Below are positions 16,166 to 24,966 of a DNA stretch of 40,918 nucleotides, piece by piece. A model generated the notes under the pieces. That model was not told where the DNA came from. It saw only the letters and a list, made by a program, of their open reading frames with translations, and did no database searches. Positions within the stretch are counted from its first letter, which is position 1. Every line of letters starts with the position of its first letter. Source of the stretch: an uncultured Verrucomicrobiales bacterium (GTDB lineage Bacteria > Verrucomicrobiota > Verrucomicrobiia > Verrucomicrobiales > Akkermansiaceae); the NCBI GenBank assembly GCA_937905985.1, contig CALCWC010000144.1, positions 1-40,918 on the forward strand, read 5' to 3'. Position numbers and translations under genes: made by a program.

Positions 16166-16201
16166 GCAGGGTCGCCCCACAAAGGCGGCCCTGCCTTTTT
16201 T
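16166..16201 (+). terminator. Rho-independent terminator after rplI
   Basis: An 11-bp stem, GCAGGGTCGCC (16166-16176) against GGCGGCCCTGC (16184-16194), with one G-T pair and loop CCACAAA, then C and six T. Confidence 0.9.
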
Positions 16202-16255
16202 CGCGACGTGTTGTCAGAATCCTCGAAAATCAATGATTTATGCATGACGTTTGCT

Positions 16256-16338
16256 ATTTTTATGTAGGAGGTTTGACGCTGTTCTGCCATTTTTATGTAG
16301 GAGTTTTACCATGCTTCTGCCACTTTTCGGAGGGAGAA
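16256..16338 (+). repeat. Short direct repeats upstream of the SNF2 gene
   Basis: ATTTTTATGTAGGAG occurs identically at 16256-16270 and 16289-16303, 33 bp apart. A third, decayed copy (TTCTGCCACTTTTCGGAGG) begins about 33 bp further on, near 16315. The flanking TTCTGCCA is also shared by copies two and three. Each repeat carries a GGAG, so ribosome-binding-like decay is possible. The rest of 16202-16409 shows no gene. Confidence 0.6.
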
Positions 16339-16366
16339 TTCATCGGGAGGGGGAGTCAGTTTGTCA

Positions 16367-16403
16367 TTGAGAAAAGGGGCGGGGTGGCATAGAATGGGGG
16401 AGG
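16367..16403 (+). promoter_or_regulatory. Possible promoter and ribosome-binding site of the SNF2 gene
   Basis: TTGAGA (16367-16372), a 17-bp spacer and TAGAAT (16390-16395). The G-rich Shine-Dalgarno GGGGGAGG (16396-16403) ends 6 bp before the ATG at 16410. If this promoter is used, the RNA would start around 16402 and lose most of that site, so the two signals conflict; an upstream promoter is possible. Confidence 0.4.
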
Positions 16404-16409
16404 ATACCC

Positions 16410-19088
16410 ATGATGCTGTCGCTGACCATACAATCGGGGAGCCCCGCCGTGGTGCCGGCGGGGGGCATGCCGCGTTTGGAGCGAGCGTTCCGCAAGTCGG
16501 TGGCGGCGGGTATGCTGGATTTGCTGCATTTCGGGCTGCCGGCGGGGAGCGCGCCCATTTTGGCGTGGCTGCGGCAGCAGGCTCAGGAGCGGCTCATGCG
16601 CTACCTGCGCGCGCTGAGAAGGGGAGAGGATGAATCATCGGCCGCGGCGTGTCTGGTGCCCGCGCCGGAGGAGGCGGCGGCACTGCTGGAGGGCATGCCT
16701 CCGCTGTATGGCGGCGAGGTATCCGCCGGCATGCTGCGCGGGTGGTTCGGCGGTCTGGAGGGCGCGCTGGTGGAGGCGGCGCAGCGGGAGAGCTGCGCCA
16801 CGGTGGAGGATTGGCTCTGCCGTTTGGGCGAGGGCTGGCAGCAGCTCGGCATGCTCTGCTTCCACCTGGCGGAGAACGCCGGCGAGACGGCGGAGAGTCA
16901 GCCGTTCGCGTTCCTTGCCACGTTCATTCACAAGGCGGGGCAGGACGGCAAGCCACGGCACGCGCCGCTCGGCCTGGCATCCCAGATGTGCGCGGGTGAT
17001 TCCGCCGCGCTGCTGGCGCTGCTGCAGCCGCTCAAGGCCGTGGCGGAGAAGAACGCTTTCCTGGCGGAGCTCATCAACTCGCAGGCTGTGTACCGCCCCT
17101 GCGGGTGGAACGCGCGCCAGGCGTACGCCTTCCTGGAGTCCATGCCCTTGCTGGAGGAGCACGGCATCGAGACCCGCATTGTCAACCTTTGGAAAACACG
17201 CCCGCCCCGCGCCGAGCTGGAGGTGCAGCTGGATGTCGCCGCCGGCGGCGACGGCTCGTCCAAGCCCGACCGCGCGCCGTCCGTGAACATCAGCTCGCTG
17301 CTGCGCTTCGTGCCGCAGGTGGTGTTGGGCGACCGCCGCCTCACGGAGGAGGAGCTGCAGGAGCTGCTGGCCTGCGAGGACGGCCTGGTGCGTTTCCGCG
17401 GCGAGTGGGTGAGGCTGGACAAGGAGCGCCTCACGCGTCTGCTGGAGAGCTGGCGGCAGGCCACGCGCATGGCGGCGGGCGGCATCCCGCTGCTGGCGGG
17501 CCTGCGCTACCTGCTCGGCAAGCGCAGCGATGCCCTGCCGAACCTCCCTCCGCAGGAGGACGGCATGCACACCGCCATGGGCGCGCAGCTCGCGCTCGCC
17601 CTCTCCAACCTGCATTTCGGGCAGCGCGAACCCGTGCTCACGCCCAAGTTGAACGACACCTTGCGCGCGTACCAGCGCGACGGCGTGCGCTTCCTGCTCA
17701 ACGTCACGGAGGCGGGGTTCGGCGCATGCCTGGCGGACGACATGGGGCTGGGCAAGACCCTGCAGGTCATCGCGTGGCTGTCGCACCTGCACGCGCAGGG
17801 TGCGCTGGATGCGCGCGCCGCGCTTATCGTGGCACCCGCATCGCTCATCACCAACTGGCAGGAGGAGCTGCAGCGCTTCGCCCCGCAGCTGCGCGTGGTG
17901 GTTATGCACCCGTATGCACTCTCGCGGCAGGATGCGGACTACCTGCGCAGCAACCCCGCGTGGCTGCTGCGGCGCGGGCATGTGGCGCTCACCACCTACG
18001 GCATTGCCACGCGCGCGGCGGAGCTGCTGTCCCAAACCGAGCTTCCCGCGCTGGTGCTGGACGAGGCTCAGGCCGTGAAGAACGCGGACTCCCAGCGCAC
18101 GCGCAGCATGCTGCAGCTGTGCTCGCCGCGTCGCGTGGCCATCACCGGCACGCCCGTGGAGAACTCGCTGGGCGAGCTCCGCAGCCTCTTCGAGTTCCTC
18201 AACCCCGGCCTGCTGGGCAGCGAGAAGGAATTCAACGCCATGGTGCAGAAGATCGGCACGGACTACGCGCCGCTGCGCCGCCTGGTGCGCCCGTTCATGC
18301 TGCGCCGCCTCAAGAGCGATCCCAAGCTGCTGCCGGAGCTGCCCTCAAAGACAGAGCAGCCCGCCTACTGCCTGCTCACCCCGGAACAGGCCTCCCTCTA
18401 CGCGCGGGAGGTCGCCAACCTGCAGGCCGTGGTCAACGAGCCCGACCCGCAGACTCGCCTCACCCTGGTGCTGCCCATCCTCGGCCGCTTCAAGCAAATC
18501 TGCAACCATCCCGCACAGTACCTGGGGGGAACCTATTACGACCCCGAAAAGAGCGGCAAGATGCAGCGCCTGGCGCATTTGGCACGCGGTATTGCCGCCG
18601 CGGGGGACGCATGCCTGGTGTTCACGCAGTACCGCAGCATCATCGAGCCGCTGCACGATTTCCTGGCGGGCATCTTCGGCGTGCCGGGGCTCACCCTGCA
18701 CGGCGGCACCCCCATTGCGGAGCGGCAGGAACTGGTGGCGCGCTTCCAGCACCCCGGCGGCCCTCCCTTCTTCATCCTCTCCCTCAAGGCCGCCGGAACC
18801 GGGCTCAACCTCACCCGCGCACGCCACGTCATCCATTTTGACCGCTGGTGGAACCCCGCCGTGGAGAACCAGGCCAGCGACCGCGCCTACCGCATCGGCC
18901 AGAAGAACCACGTCATCATCCACCCGCTCATCTGCCGCGGTACCATTGAGGAAAACATCCACCACATGCTCACCCGCAAGCGCGAGATGGCCGACGCCCT
19001 CCTCTCCGGCGGCATGGAGAAACTCCTCCTCCACCTCACCGCGGAGGAACTCATGCAAATGGTGGGCAGGGCAGGGGACTACTCCTGA
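16410..19088 (+). CDS. SNF2-family DEAD/DEAH-like ATPase (Swi2/Snf2 helicase)
   Basis: An 892-residue ATP-dependent DNA translocase. The N-terminal 400 residues are poorly conserved and resemble the bacterial SNF2-associated region. The ATPase core follows: LRAYQRDGVRFLLN, Walker A DDMGLGKT at about 443-450, Walker B LDEAQAVKN near 550, ITGTPVENSLGELRSLF, MLRRLKSDP, then the C-terminal lobe with SLKAAGTGLNLT, HFDRWWNPAVENQASDRAYRIGQ and IEENIHHML. Bacterial members of the HepA/RapA-like group remodel protein-DNA or RNA polymerase complexes; the specific role here is unknown. The length is normal. It ends 10 bp inside the convergent uppP gene. No partner nuclease or methylase is adjacent, so a defence role is not indicated. 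Confidence 0.93.
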   Translation: MMLSLTIQSGSPAVVPAGGMPRLERAFRKSVAAGMLDLLHFGLPAGSAPILAWLRQQAQERLMRYLRALRRGEDESSAAACLVPAPEEAAALLEGMPPLYGGEVSAGMLRGWFGGLEGALVEAAQRESCATVEDWLCRLGEGWQQLGMLCFHLAENAGETAESQPFAFLATFIHKAGQDGKPRHAPLGLASQMCAGDSAALLALLQPLKAVAEKNAFLAELINSQAVYRPCGWNARQAYAFLESMPLLEEHGIETRIVNLWKTRPPRAELEVQLDVAAGGDGSSKPDRAPSVNISSLLRFVPQVVLGDRRLTEEELQELLACEDGLVRFRGEWVRLDKERLTRLLESWRQATRMAAGGIPLLAGLRYLLGKRSDALPNLPPQEDGMHTAMGAQLALALSNLHFGQREPVLTPKLNDTLRAYQRDGVRFLLNVTEAGFGACLADDMGLGKTLQVIAWLSHLHAQGALDARAALIVAPASLITNWQEELQRFAPQLRVVVMHPYALSRQDADYLRSNPAWLLRRGHVALTTYGIATRAAELLSQTELPALVLDEAQAVKNADSQRTRSMLQLCSPRRVAITGTPVENSLGELRSLFEFLNPGLLGSEKEFNAMVQKIGTDYAPLRRLVRPFMLRRLKSDPKLLPELPSKTEQPAYCLLTPEQASLYAREVANLQAVVNEPDPQTRLTLVLPILGRFKQICNHPAQYLGGTYYDPEKSGKMQRLAHLARGIAAAGDACLVFTQYRSIIEPLHDFLAGIFGVPGLTLHGGTPIAERQELVARFQHPGGPPFFILSLKAAGTGLNLTRARHVIHFDRWWNPAVENQASDRAYRIGQKNHVIIHPLICRGTIEENIHHMLTRKREMADALLSGGMEKLLLHLTAEELMQMVGRAGDYS

Positions 19089-19954
19089 ACCTCCGCGGGC
19101 TGGGGCTGTTCTGCGGGGGGCTGCTCCTGCTTCACCTCAAAGCCGTTGAGGATGAGCAGCAGCATCACCAGGGCGGCAGCCAGACGGTACCAGCCGAAGA
19201 TGGCCAGGCTGTGCTTGTTCAGGTAGCCCACCATCCATTTCACCGCCACCCAGGCGCTCGCCCAGGCCATCACCGTGCCCGCTATCATGGGGCCCCAGCC
19301 GATGTCCTCCACCATGTGGGAGCCGTACTTCACCGCATCGTGGCAGGTGGCCGCGCCCAACGTGATGAGTCCCAAAATGAAGCTGAATTCCACCGCCGCC
19401 GCCACGCTCAGGCCCACGCACAGGCCGCCCAGCATGGTCATCAGGCTGCGGCTCACTCCGGGACACATGGCAATGCACTGCATAAAGCCCACGCCCAGCG
19501 CGCCCTTCCACGTCAATTGCTCCAACGGCGCACCGCCGAAGCCCTTGCCGGACTTGTTGCGCGCCTGCACGTACAGCAGAATCACAATGCCGCCCACCGC
19601 CCAGGATATCATCACCGTGGGTGCGTTGAACAGGTAGTCTTTGATGTAGTCGTTGCACAGCAGGCCGATGACCGCCGCGGGCAGGAAGGCCACAATGGTG
19701 TTCACCAGCATGCGGAAGCCTGCGGAGTCCTTGCCCAGCACGCCGCGGACCATGGCCGCTACGCGCTGGAAATAAAGGCCCAGAACTGCCAGGATGGCAC
19801 CGCCCTGGATGCAGATTTCAAAGGCTTTCATGGCATCCGAATCCTCCATGCCCAGCAGGTACTGCGTGATGATGAGGTGCCCGGTGGAGCTGACGGGAAG
19901 GTATTCCGTAAGACCTTCCACCAAACCCATAATCAGTGATTCAATGATGCTCAT
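19079..19954 (-). CDS. uppP: Undecaprenyl-diphosphatase
   Basis: UppP (BacA) is an integral membrane phosphatase that converts undecaprenyl diphosphate to the monophosphate, recycling the lipid carrier of peptidoglycan and other wall polymers. The 291-residue product has seven to eight hydrophobic helices and both family signatures. The first is the Glu-rich EGLTEYLPVSSTGHL near residue 12; the second is PGVSRSLMT in the central region. The C-terminus ends in a Pro/Glu/Gln tail longer than usual. Start at MSIIESLIMG, chosen over an upstream 12-codon extension because the promoter -10 lies just before it. The 3' end overlaps the SNF2 gene tail by 10 bp in convergent orientation. Confidence 0.94.
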   Translation of the reverse strand: MSIIESLIMGLVEGLTEYLPVSSTGHLIITQYLLGMEDSDAMKAFEICIQGGAILAVLGLYFQRVAAMVRGVLGKDSAGFRMLVNTIVAFLPAAVIGLLCNDYIKDYLFNAPTVMISWAVGGIVILLYVQARNKSGKGFGGAPLEQLTWKGALGVGFMQCIAMCPGVSRSLMTMLGGLCVGLSVAAAVEFSFILGLITLGAATCHDAVKYGSHMVEDIGWGPMIAGTVMAWASAWVAVKWMVGYLNKHSLAIFGWYRLAAALVMLLLILNGFEVKQEQPPAEQPQPAEVQE

Positions 19955-19961
19955 GCCGCGC

Positions 19962-19990
19962 CGTATACTCCATTTCCGCCGTTTCGTCAA
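19962..19990 (-). promoter_or_regulatory. Promoter of uppP
   Basis: Minus-strand TTGACG (19985-19990), a 17-bp spacer and TATACG (19962-19967). Only seven bases separate it from the ATG at 19954, so a leaderless transcript is predicted. Confidence 0.6.
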
Positions 19991-20035
19991 TGCTAAAAAA
20001 AGTGTTGCCCGCGCGTGCGGGCGTACAAAAAGTGA

Positions 20036-20064
20036 TTGCCCCCGCCGGGGATTTGTGGTATCTT
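20036..20064 (+). promoter_or_regulatory. Promoter of the pseudopilin operon
   Basis: TTGCCC (20036-20041), a 17-bp spacer and TATCTT (20059-20064), 36 bp before the ATG at 20101. A perfect 6-bp GC hairpin GCCCGC/GCGGGC lies just upstream at 20007-20022, between this promoter and that of uppP. Confidence 0.5.
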
Positions 20065-20100
20065 GCCATTAGCCGAATTCACGTTCGGCACACTCAGCTT

Positions 20101-20838
20101 ATGAAACGCTTCTGCAGGAGAATCACAGCCGGTTTCACCATGATTGAGCTCATGGTCGTCATCGCTATCATCAGCCTCATGATGGTTATGGCGGCCAGCG
20201 TGTTGCGCGACCCCGGCAAGGGCCGCAGCATGGACAGCGCCGTGGATATGATTGAATCCCTGGTGCGAGAGGCCCGCGCCACCGCTCAGGGCAACGATAC
20301 CTACACCCGCATCATCATCGCCAACGACCCGGGAACCGCCACGGAACGCGATTCTCGCCACCTGCGCTTCATGACGGTGCAGATGTTCAAGAAGAACGAT
20401 GGCAACGGCCCCGGCGTGGACGGTACGGACGTGGTGCACAAGGGCAAGTGGGTGTCCACCTCCGCCGGCGTGATGCTGCCCAGCGGCGTGTACTTCAGCC
20501 CGCACTACAGCCGCCCCGTGGAGTGGATGGACGGCGAGGACGGCCTGGGGCAGGACTCCGCCCGCCTCTCCAACAAGGGTGCCACCAAGGTCTACTGCAT
20601 CGAATTTGACGAAAAGGGCCGCTTTGCCGCCCCCGGGGCCTCCCCCGGCAACCCCACCCGCGCCCAGCGCATGGTCTTCATCTACGGCCACCCGGGAGCC
20701 AGCAAGTCCGCCAAGGACGGCATCGTTCCCGCCTCCACCGACAACCTCAAGCGCCCTGCCGGTGCCAAGGGCGTGGTCGTCTGGCCCAACGGCAACACCA
20801 CCCGCCTCCGCACCATTGACGAGACCATTCAACAGTAA
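20101..20838 (+). CDS. Prepilin-type pseudopilin (Verru_Chthon cassette-like)
   Basis: A 245-residue protein with a class III prepilin leader: MKRFCRRITAG, cleavage before F in G-FTMIELMVVIAII, and a Glu at position +5 of the mature form. One N-terminal hydrophobic helix follows. The soluble part has no catalytic motif and contains DPGKGRSMDSAVDMIESLV. Short leader plus large globular domain is typical of type II secretion or type IV pilus minor subunits, and of the four-gene Verru_Chthon cassette described in verrucomicrobia; this product is most like its D protein (a judgement from memory of layout). It is first of a plus-strand run with two other pseudopilins. A prepilin peptidase must be encoded elsewhere. 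Confidence 0.85.
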   Translation: MKRFCRRITAGFTMIELMVVIAIISLMMVMAASVLRDPGKGRSMDSAVDMIESLVREARATAQGNDTYTRIIIANDPGTATERDSRHLRFMTVQMFKKNDGNGPGVDGTDVVHKGKWVSTSAGVMLPSGVYFSPHYSRPVEWMDGEDGLGQDSARLSNKGATKVYCIEFDEKGRFAAPGASPGNPTRAQRMVFIYGHPGASKSAKDGIVPASTDNLKRPAGAKGVVVWPNGNTTRLRTIDETIQQ

Positions 20839-20853
20839 CCCCCTTATATCGAC

Positions 20854-21600
20854 ATGAAGAAAATCACCCTGAGCACCCGCCGCGGCGGTTTCACGCTGGT
20901 GGAGACGCTGCTGGCCATTGGCCTGGTGGGCGTGCTGCTTTCCCTGTTCCTGGTGGTGTTTGTGCCGGCCCGCGGCATGATTCGCCAGGCCCTGGCGCGT
21001 CAGGAGGCGGAACGCATCACCACCGTCCTGCGCACCGAGCTGAACACCCTGCGCGGCAACCAGCAGGCTTCCCAGACCGCGCAGATTTCCACTCCCACCA
21101 GCTTCATCACTCCCTTCGACAAGGCGTTCTACTGGATGCAGAAGTGCGACAAGCCCGGCACCGCCATCGTCATCTTCTCCTACCGTGCGGACACCCGCGA
21201 GGGCTTGCGCCCGGACGGCACCTATCCCCCGCTGCCCGCCAACCAGAACCAGCCCAACGGCCATAGCCAGCTGGTCACCATCGCCTGCCCGATGGACGAC
21301 CCGGTGCACAGCAAGGAAATCAAGGATGCAGTGGGCAATGTGTTCGTGGTGCGTATGACCGAGCTGGAGCAGCAGCCCAACGGCAGCTTCAAGGTGGCTC
21401 CCAAGCCCGGCACCATCAAGGGCGCCCAGTCCCCCGAGCGTTTCATCATCGAGGAGAACAACAACGTCCGCGGCGCTATCGTCTATTACCGCGCGGACTT
21501 CTACATCATGGCCCCGCCCAACCCCGCCCGCTACAAGAACAAGCCCTGGAAGCGCCTTGGCCGCCCCGCCTTCTCCGCCAACCTCACTTTCCGCCGATAA
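20854..21600 (+). CDS. Prepilin-type pseudopilin (Verru_Chthon B-like)
   Basis: A 248-residue protein with leader MKKITLSTRRG, the cleavage site G-GFTLVETLLAIGLVG (Glu at +5 after the second Gly) and a single hydrophobic helix to about residue 37. The globular part has no known motif. It begins 15 bp after the previous pseudopilin and ends 3 bp before the next one, so the three are co-transcribed. Family, by layout, is the minor-pseudopilin class; the comparison with Verru_Chthon cassette protein B is tentative. Processing by PilD-type peptidase and insertion in the inner membrane are expected. Confidence 0.85.
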   Translation: MKKITLSTRRGGFTLVETLLAIGLVGVLLSLFLVVFVPARGMIRQALARQEAERITTVLRTELNTLRGNQQASQTAQISTPTSFITPFDKAFYWMQKCDKPGTAIVIFSYRADTREGLRPDGTYPPLPANQNQPNGHSQLVTIACPMDDPVHSKEIKDAVGNVFVVRMTELEQQPNGSFKVAPKPGTIKGAQSPERFIIEENNNVRGAIVYYRADFYIMAPPNPARYKNKPWKRLGRPAFSANLTFRR

Positions 21601-21603
21601 GCC

Positions 21604-22587
21604 ATGAAGAAACTCTCCCACATCGTCAAGCGCGGTTTCACGCTCATTGAGCTGATGACCGCCATGGCCATTACGGCCATCCTGGTGCTCGTAATCATGC
21701 AGATGACCACCAAGGGCATCGATATCTGGCGCCTCGTCCAGGAGGATATCAGCACCGGCTCCCGCGCCAGGATTGCCATGGATTGCATCAGCCACGACTT
21801 CGAGGCCATGCAGATGCGCATCGGCGACAACCGGTACGAGTGGCTCTTCGGTCGCGCCGACAAGGAGCAGAAGGCCCTCGGCAAGGACATGAAGATTCCC
21901 CGCTCCGCCCAGTGCGTCTTCTTCACCAGCACCGTGGACCGCAACCCCACCGTCAGCAGCAACGATTCCCTGCGCCGCTCCTACCGTGACGCCCGCGCCC
22001 ACAACAACGAAACCCAGGGCGACGTGCTGTGCGTGGGCTACCGCCTGATGTACCGCGACCAGGTGCTCAACCTGCCGGCCTCCAAGGATGGCAGGGGAGA
22101 GCAGATTTTCCCCCGCTTCTCCCTGTATCGCCACCTGGTGCCGCCCCGCACCACCTTCGAGCGCCTGCTGGGCACCCTCAACCTCAAGACCGCCTACGCA
22201 CCGTATGAGAACGAGGACGAGAAGCACTTCCTCTGCGAGGACATCGTGGAGTTCAACGTCACCTTCACCATCCGCCACTCCACCGGCAAGGGCGATCCCC
22301 AGCGCGGGTATCCCAACTATCAGACCACCGTGGTGCCCGTCATCAACTCCAACGGCAAGGAAAAGGAAATTGAGGTCTACGGCGACCGCATCGAGGTGGA
22401 TGGCCAGATTCTCTTCAACCCCCGCATCGAGAGCGTGAACATCTCCATGACCGTGCTCACGGAGGAAGGTGCCAACATCATCGAGCAGGTGCGCCAGAAG
22501 CGCCGCCGCGCCCCCAAGGCCGCGGACTTCTTCCACCGCTACACGCGCAGCTACTCCACCACGGTGATGCCGCCGCAGCCGCTGTAA
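21604..22587 (+). CDS. Prepilin-type pseudopilin (Verru_Chthon C-like)
   Basis: A 327-residue protein with leader MKKLSHIVKRG, cleavage G-FTLIELMTAMAIT and one hydrophobic helix to about residue 35. A large globular region includes STGSRARIAMDCISHDF, a segment typical of the J/C-type large minor pseudopilins that cap a pseudopilus. This is the largest of the three, as protein C is in the Verru_Chthon cassette. The cassette's fourth and much larger member (protein A) is not present downstream; a lipoate ligase-like gene begins 27 bp later instead. The cargo or filament is unknown. Confidence 0.85.
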   Translation: MKKLSHIVKRGFTLIELMTAMAITAILVLVIMQMTTKGIDIWRLVQEDISTGSRARIAMDCISHDFEAMQMRIGDNRYEWLFGRADKEQKALGKDMKIPRSAQCVFFTSTVDRNPTVSSNDSLRRSYRDARAHNNETQGDVLCVGYRLMYRDQVLNLPASKDGRGEQIFPRFSLYRHLVPPRTTFERLLGTLNLKTAYAPYENEDEKHFLCEDIVEFNVTFTIRHSTGKGDPQRGYPNYQTTVVPVINSNGKEKEIEVYGDRIEVDGQILFNPRIESVNISMTVLTEEGANIIEQVRQKRRRAPKAADFFHRYTRSYSTTVMPPQPL

Positions 22588-22614
22588 GACAGCCCGTTCC
22601 CGTATCGTTGCGCC

Positions 22615-23358
22615 ATGGAGGCCGCGCCCATGCAGATGCCGGATGCCGGCATGGATGCCCTGCCACAGTGCATCAACCTGTGGATTGACCCCGTGCCGCG
22701 CGCGGGATGGCACAACATGGCCGCGGACGAGCTGCTCTCCACCCGCACGGAGGCTTGGCTGCGCGTGTACGGCTGGGCGCTGCCCGCCGTCAGTTTCGGC
22801 TATTTCGACACCGCTTCCGTGGCTGCGTCCCTCTTCCCCGGCGCGCAGGAGTACATCCGCCGCTGGACCGGAGGCGGCATTGTGGACCACCGCAAGGGGT
22901 ACACCTACACGGTTACGCTCCCTGCGCGGGAGGGCGTGGTCTATCCCATGGCAGACCAGCTGTACCTGTGGATACACGGCGCGTTGGCCAAGGCCCTGGC
23001 CGCCTGCGGCGTGCCGTGCACGCTGTTGACCGAGGACGCGCCGGACGGTGGCCGCGCCTGCTGGGCCAGCCCGGTGAAGAGCGATATTGTGGATGCCTCC
23101 GGGCAGAAGCTCGCAGGGGCGGGACAGCGCCGCCGCAAGGGCGCCGTGCTGCACCAGGGGCTTATTCAGGAATGCGCGCCCGCGCCCGGCTGGGAGCGTC
23201 TGCTGGCGCAGGGGCTTGCCCCGCGGGTGAACGTGGTGGAGGGCGCGGAGCCTTTCCCCGGCTTTGATGCCGCGGTGGAGGAGCTGGTGGCTTCCAAGTA
23301 CGCCACGGCGGAGTGGAACGACGAGTCCCACGGCCGCCGCAAGCCGCACAAGGGCTGA
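22615..23358 (+). CDS. Lipoate-protein ligase A family protein
   Basis: This 247-residue protein belongs to the biotin/lipoate A/B ligase fold. It has the substrate loop RRWTGGGIVDH near residues 82-92 and the catalytic-lysine region KSDIVD followed by GQKLAGAGQRR, then LHQGLI. Such enzymes attach lipoate or octanoate to lipoyl domains of 2-oxoacid dehydrogenases or GcvH. LplA, LipM and LipL share these motifs, so free lipoate ligation and octanoyl transfer cannot be separated. The adenylate-forming accessory domain of E. coli LplA is missing, as in LipM/LipL-type proteins. ATGs at 22615, 22630, 22636 and 22651 are all possible starts. It lies between the pseudopilins and the sulfatase in one strand run. 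Confidence 0.85.
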   Translation: MEAAPMQMPDAGMDALPQCINLWIDPVPRAGWHNMAADELLSTRTEAWLRVYGWALPAVSFGYFDTASVAASLFPGAQEYIRRWTGGGIVDHRKGYTYTVTLPAREGVVYPMADQLYLWIHGALAKALAACGVPCTLLTEDAPDGGRACWASPVKSDIVDASGQKLAGAGQRRRKGAVLHQGLIQECAPAPGWERLLAQGLAPRVNVVEGAEPFPGFDAAVEELVASKYATAEWNDESHGRRKPHKG

Positions 23359-23374
23359 TTGCCCATTCCCCGCC

Positions 23375-24961
23375 ATGCACCGAGCCTTTGCCAGTTGGTG
23401 CGCCTTTGTGGTGGCCGCGCTCTTTGCCGCGCACGCGCAGCAGCCAAACATCATCTTCTTTTTGGTGGACGACATGGGCTGGGAGGATTCGTCCGTGCCG
23501 TTCTGGCGGGCGGACGACGGCTCCGCACGCCCCGTGTTCCTCAACGCGCGCTACCGCACGCCCAACATGCTGCGCCTGGCGGATGAGGGCATGATGTTCA
23601 CCCGCGCCTATGCCGCCCCCGTCTGCTCTCCCTCCCGCTGCAGCATCATCAGCGGCATGAACGCCGCACGCCATCGCGTCACCAACTGGACCCTCCAGCG
23701 GGACAGGGAGACGGATGAGCCTAACTGCCCCATGCTGCCGCCGCGGGACTGGTGCGTAAACGGCATCCAGCCGCAGGGCACCGCCCCACAGGGCGAGAGC
23801 CGCCACCCGCTCACCGAGGAAGCCTTTCCCTACCGCATGCAGCGGCCCTATGCCACCTGCACCCCGCTGCCGCAGCTGCTGCGCCAACGGGGATACGTCA
23901 CCATCCATTGCGGCAAGGCTCACTGGGGCAGCAGGGACACCCCCGGTGCCAACCCCACGCTCTTCGGCTTCGACTACAACATCGCAGGCTCGGAGATTGG
24001 CGGACTGGCCGACTACCGCGGCAGGACCGGATACGCTCCCGGCGCCTTCACCGTACGCGGTATGGACAAGCCGGAATACCGCGACAACGATGTCTTCCTC
24101 ACCGAGGCCCTCACGCGGGAAGCCATCGCTACCCTCCAGCAGGCCACCGCAGACCCACGCCACACGGGCAAACCCTTCTTCCTCTACATGGCGCACTACG
24201 CCGTGCACTGCCCGCTGGACGAGCGCGCGCACGATGCCCGCTTCCATTACGAAGACCCGCGCGACGGACACCCCTGGAGCGAGGCGGAACACAACTACGC
24301 CGCCCTTATCGAGGGCATGGACAAGAGCCTCGGCGACCTCCTGCAATGGCTGGAGCAGCGCGGCCTGCGGGATAACACCGTCATCATCTTCATGTCGGAC
24401 AACGGAGGTCTGGCGCGCGTGGAGGGAGGCCGCCTGGGCGACACGCTCTCCAACTTTCCCCTGCGCGGCGGCAAGGGCACCTGCTACGAGGGCGGCATCC
24501 GCGTGCCTCTCATCGTCTGCTGGCCCGGCACCGCGCGCCCGCGCAGCATCTGCACCGCTCCCGTGGTGTGTGAGGACCTGTTCCCCACCATCCTCCAGAT
24601 GGCGGGTTACACCGAGGCTCCGCGCACCGTGCAGGTGGTGGATGGCGTCTCCATTGTCCCGCAGCTGCGCGGGGAACCCGCCCCCGCGTCGCCGCGCCCC
24701 ATCCTCTTCCACTTCCCCCACAACTGGGTTCCCCACTCCCTCGGCAACATCTACTCCCCCCAGTCTGCCATCCTCCTCGGCGACTACAAGCTCATCCACT
24801 TCGTCGAATCTGGCAAGTACGAGCTCTACAACCTCAAGGACGACATATCCGAGCAGCACGACCTCTCTCAGCAGCAGCCCGCCAAATTGCAGGAGATGAT
24901 CAACCTCCTCAACACCTCCCTGAAAGAGAAGGCCGCCCTCCATCCCCATAGGCTTCCTTGA
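23375..24961 (+). CDS. Exported type I sulfatase
   Basis: A 528-residue arylsulfatase-family enzyme with a signal peptide (MHRAFASWCAFVVAALFAA, cleavage before QQPNIIFF). The metal site begins with FLVDDMGW. The Cys that is converted to formylglycine is C84 in C-S-P-S-R, followed by CSIISG. Further family signs are GKAHWG in the middle and FMSDNGG, then GGKGTCYEGGIRVPLI. It hydrolyses a sulfate ester, plausibly on mucin O-glycans or glycosaminoglycans given the GH29 and GH110-like genes in the window; the exact substrate is not readable. The CxPSR site needs an anaerobic or aerobic maturase encoded elsewhere. The start is set by the signal peptide; a 37-codon upstream extension is out of character. 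Confidence 0.92.
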   Translation: MHRAFASWCAFVVAALFAAHAQQPNIIFFLVDDMGWEDSSVPFWRADDGSARPVFLNARYRTPNMLRLADEGMMFTRAYAAPVCSPSRCSIISGMNAARHRVTNWTLQRDRETDEPNCPMLPPRDWCVNGIQPQGTAPQGESRHPLTEEAFPYRMQRPYATCTPLPQLLRQRGYVTIHCGKAHWGSRDTPGANPTLFGFDYNIAGSEIGGLADYRGRTGYAPGAFTVRGMDKPEYRDNDVFLTEALTREAIATLQQATADPRHTGKPFFLYMAHYAVHCPLDERAHDARFHYEDPRDGHPWSEAEHNYAALIEGMDKSLGDLLQWLEQRGLRDNTVIIFMSDNGGLARVEGGRLGDTLSNFPLRGGKGTCYEGGIRVPLIVCWPGTARPRSICTAPVVCEDLFPTILQMAGYTEAPRTVQVVDGVSIVPQLRGEPAPASPRPILFHFPHNWVPHSLGNIYSPQSAILLGDYKLIHFVESGKYELYNLKDDISEQHDLSQQQPAKLQEMINLLNTSLKEKAALHPHRLP

Positions 24962-24966
24962 CCGCC

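Noticed and set aside
16410..19088. SNF2 gene as part of a defence system
   Set aside because: No methylase, nuclease or other defence partner lies beside it; neighbours are rplI and uppP.
19993..23544. A very long minus-strand open frame opposite the pseudopilin, lipoate-ligase and sulfatase genes
   Set aside because: It is antisense to five genes with clear motifs, is rich in Gly, His and Val repeats, has no family signature and follows from the GC-rich codon bias.
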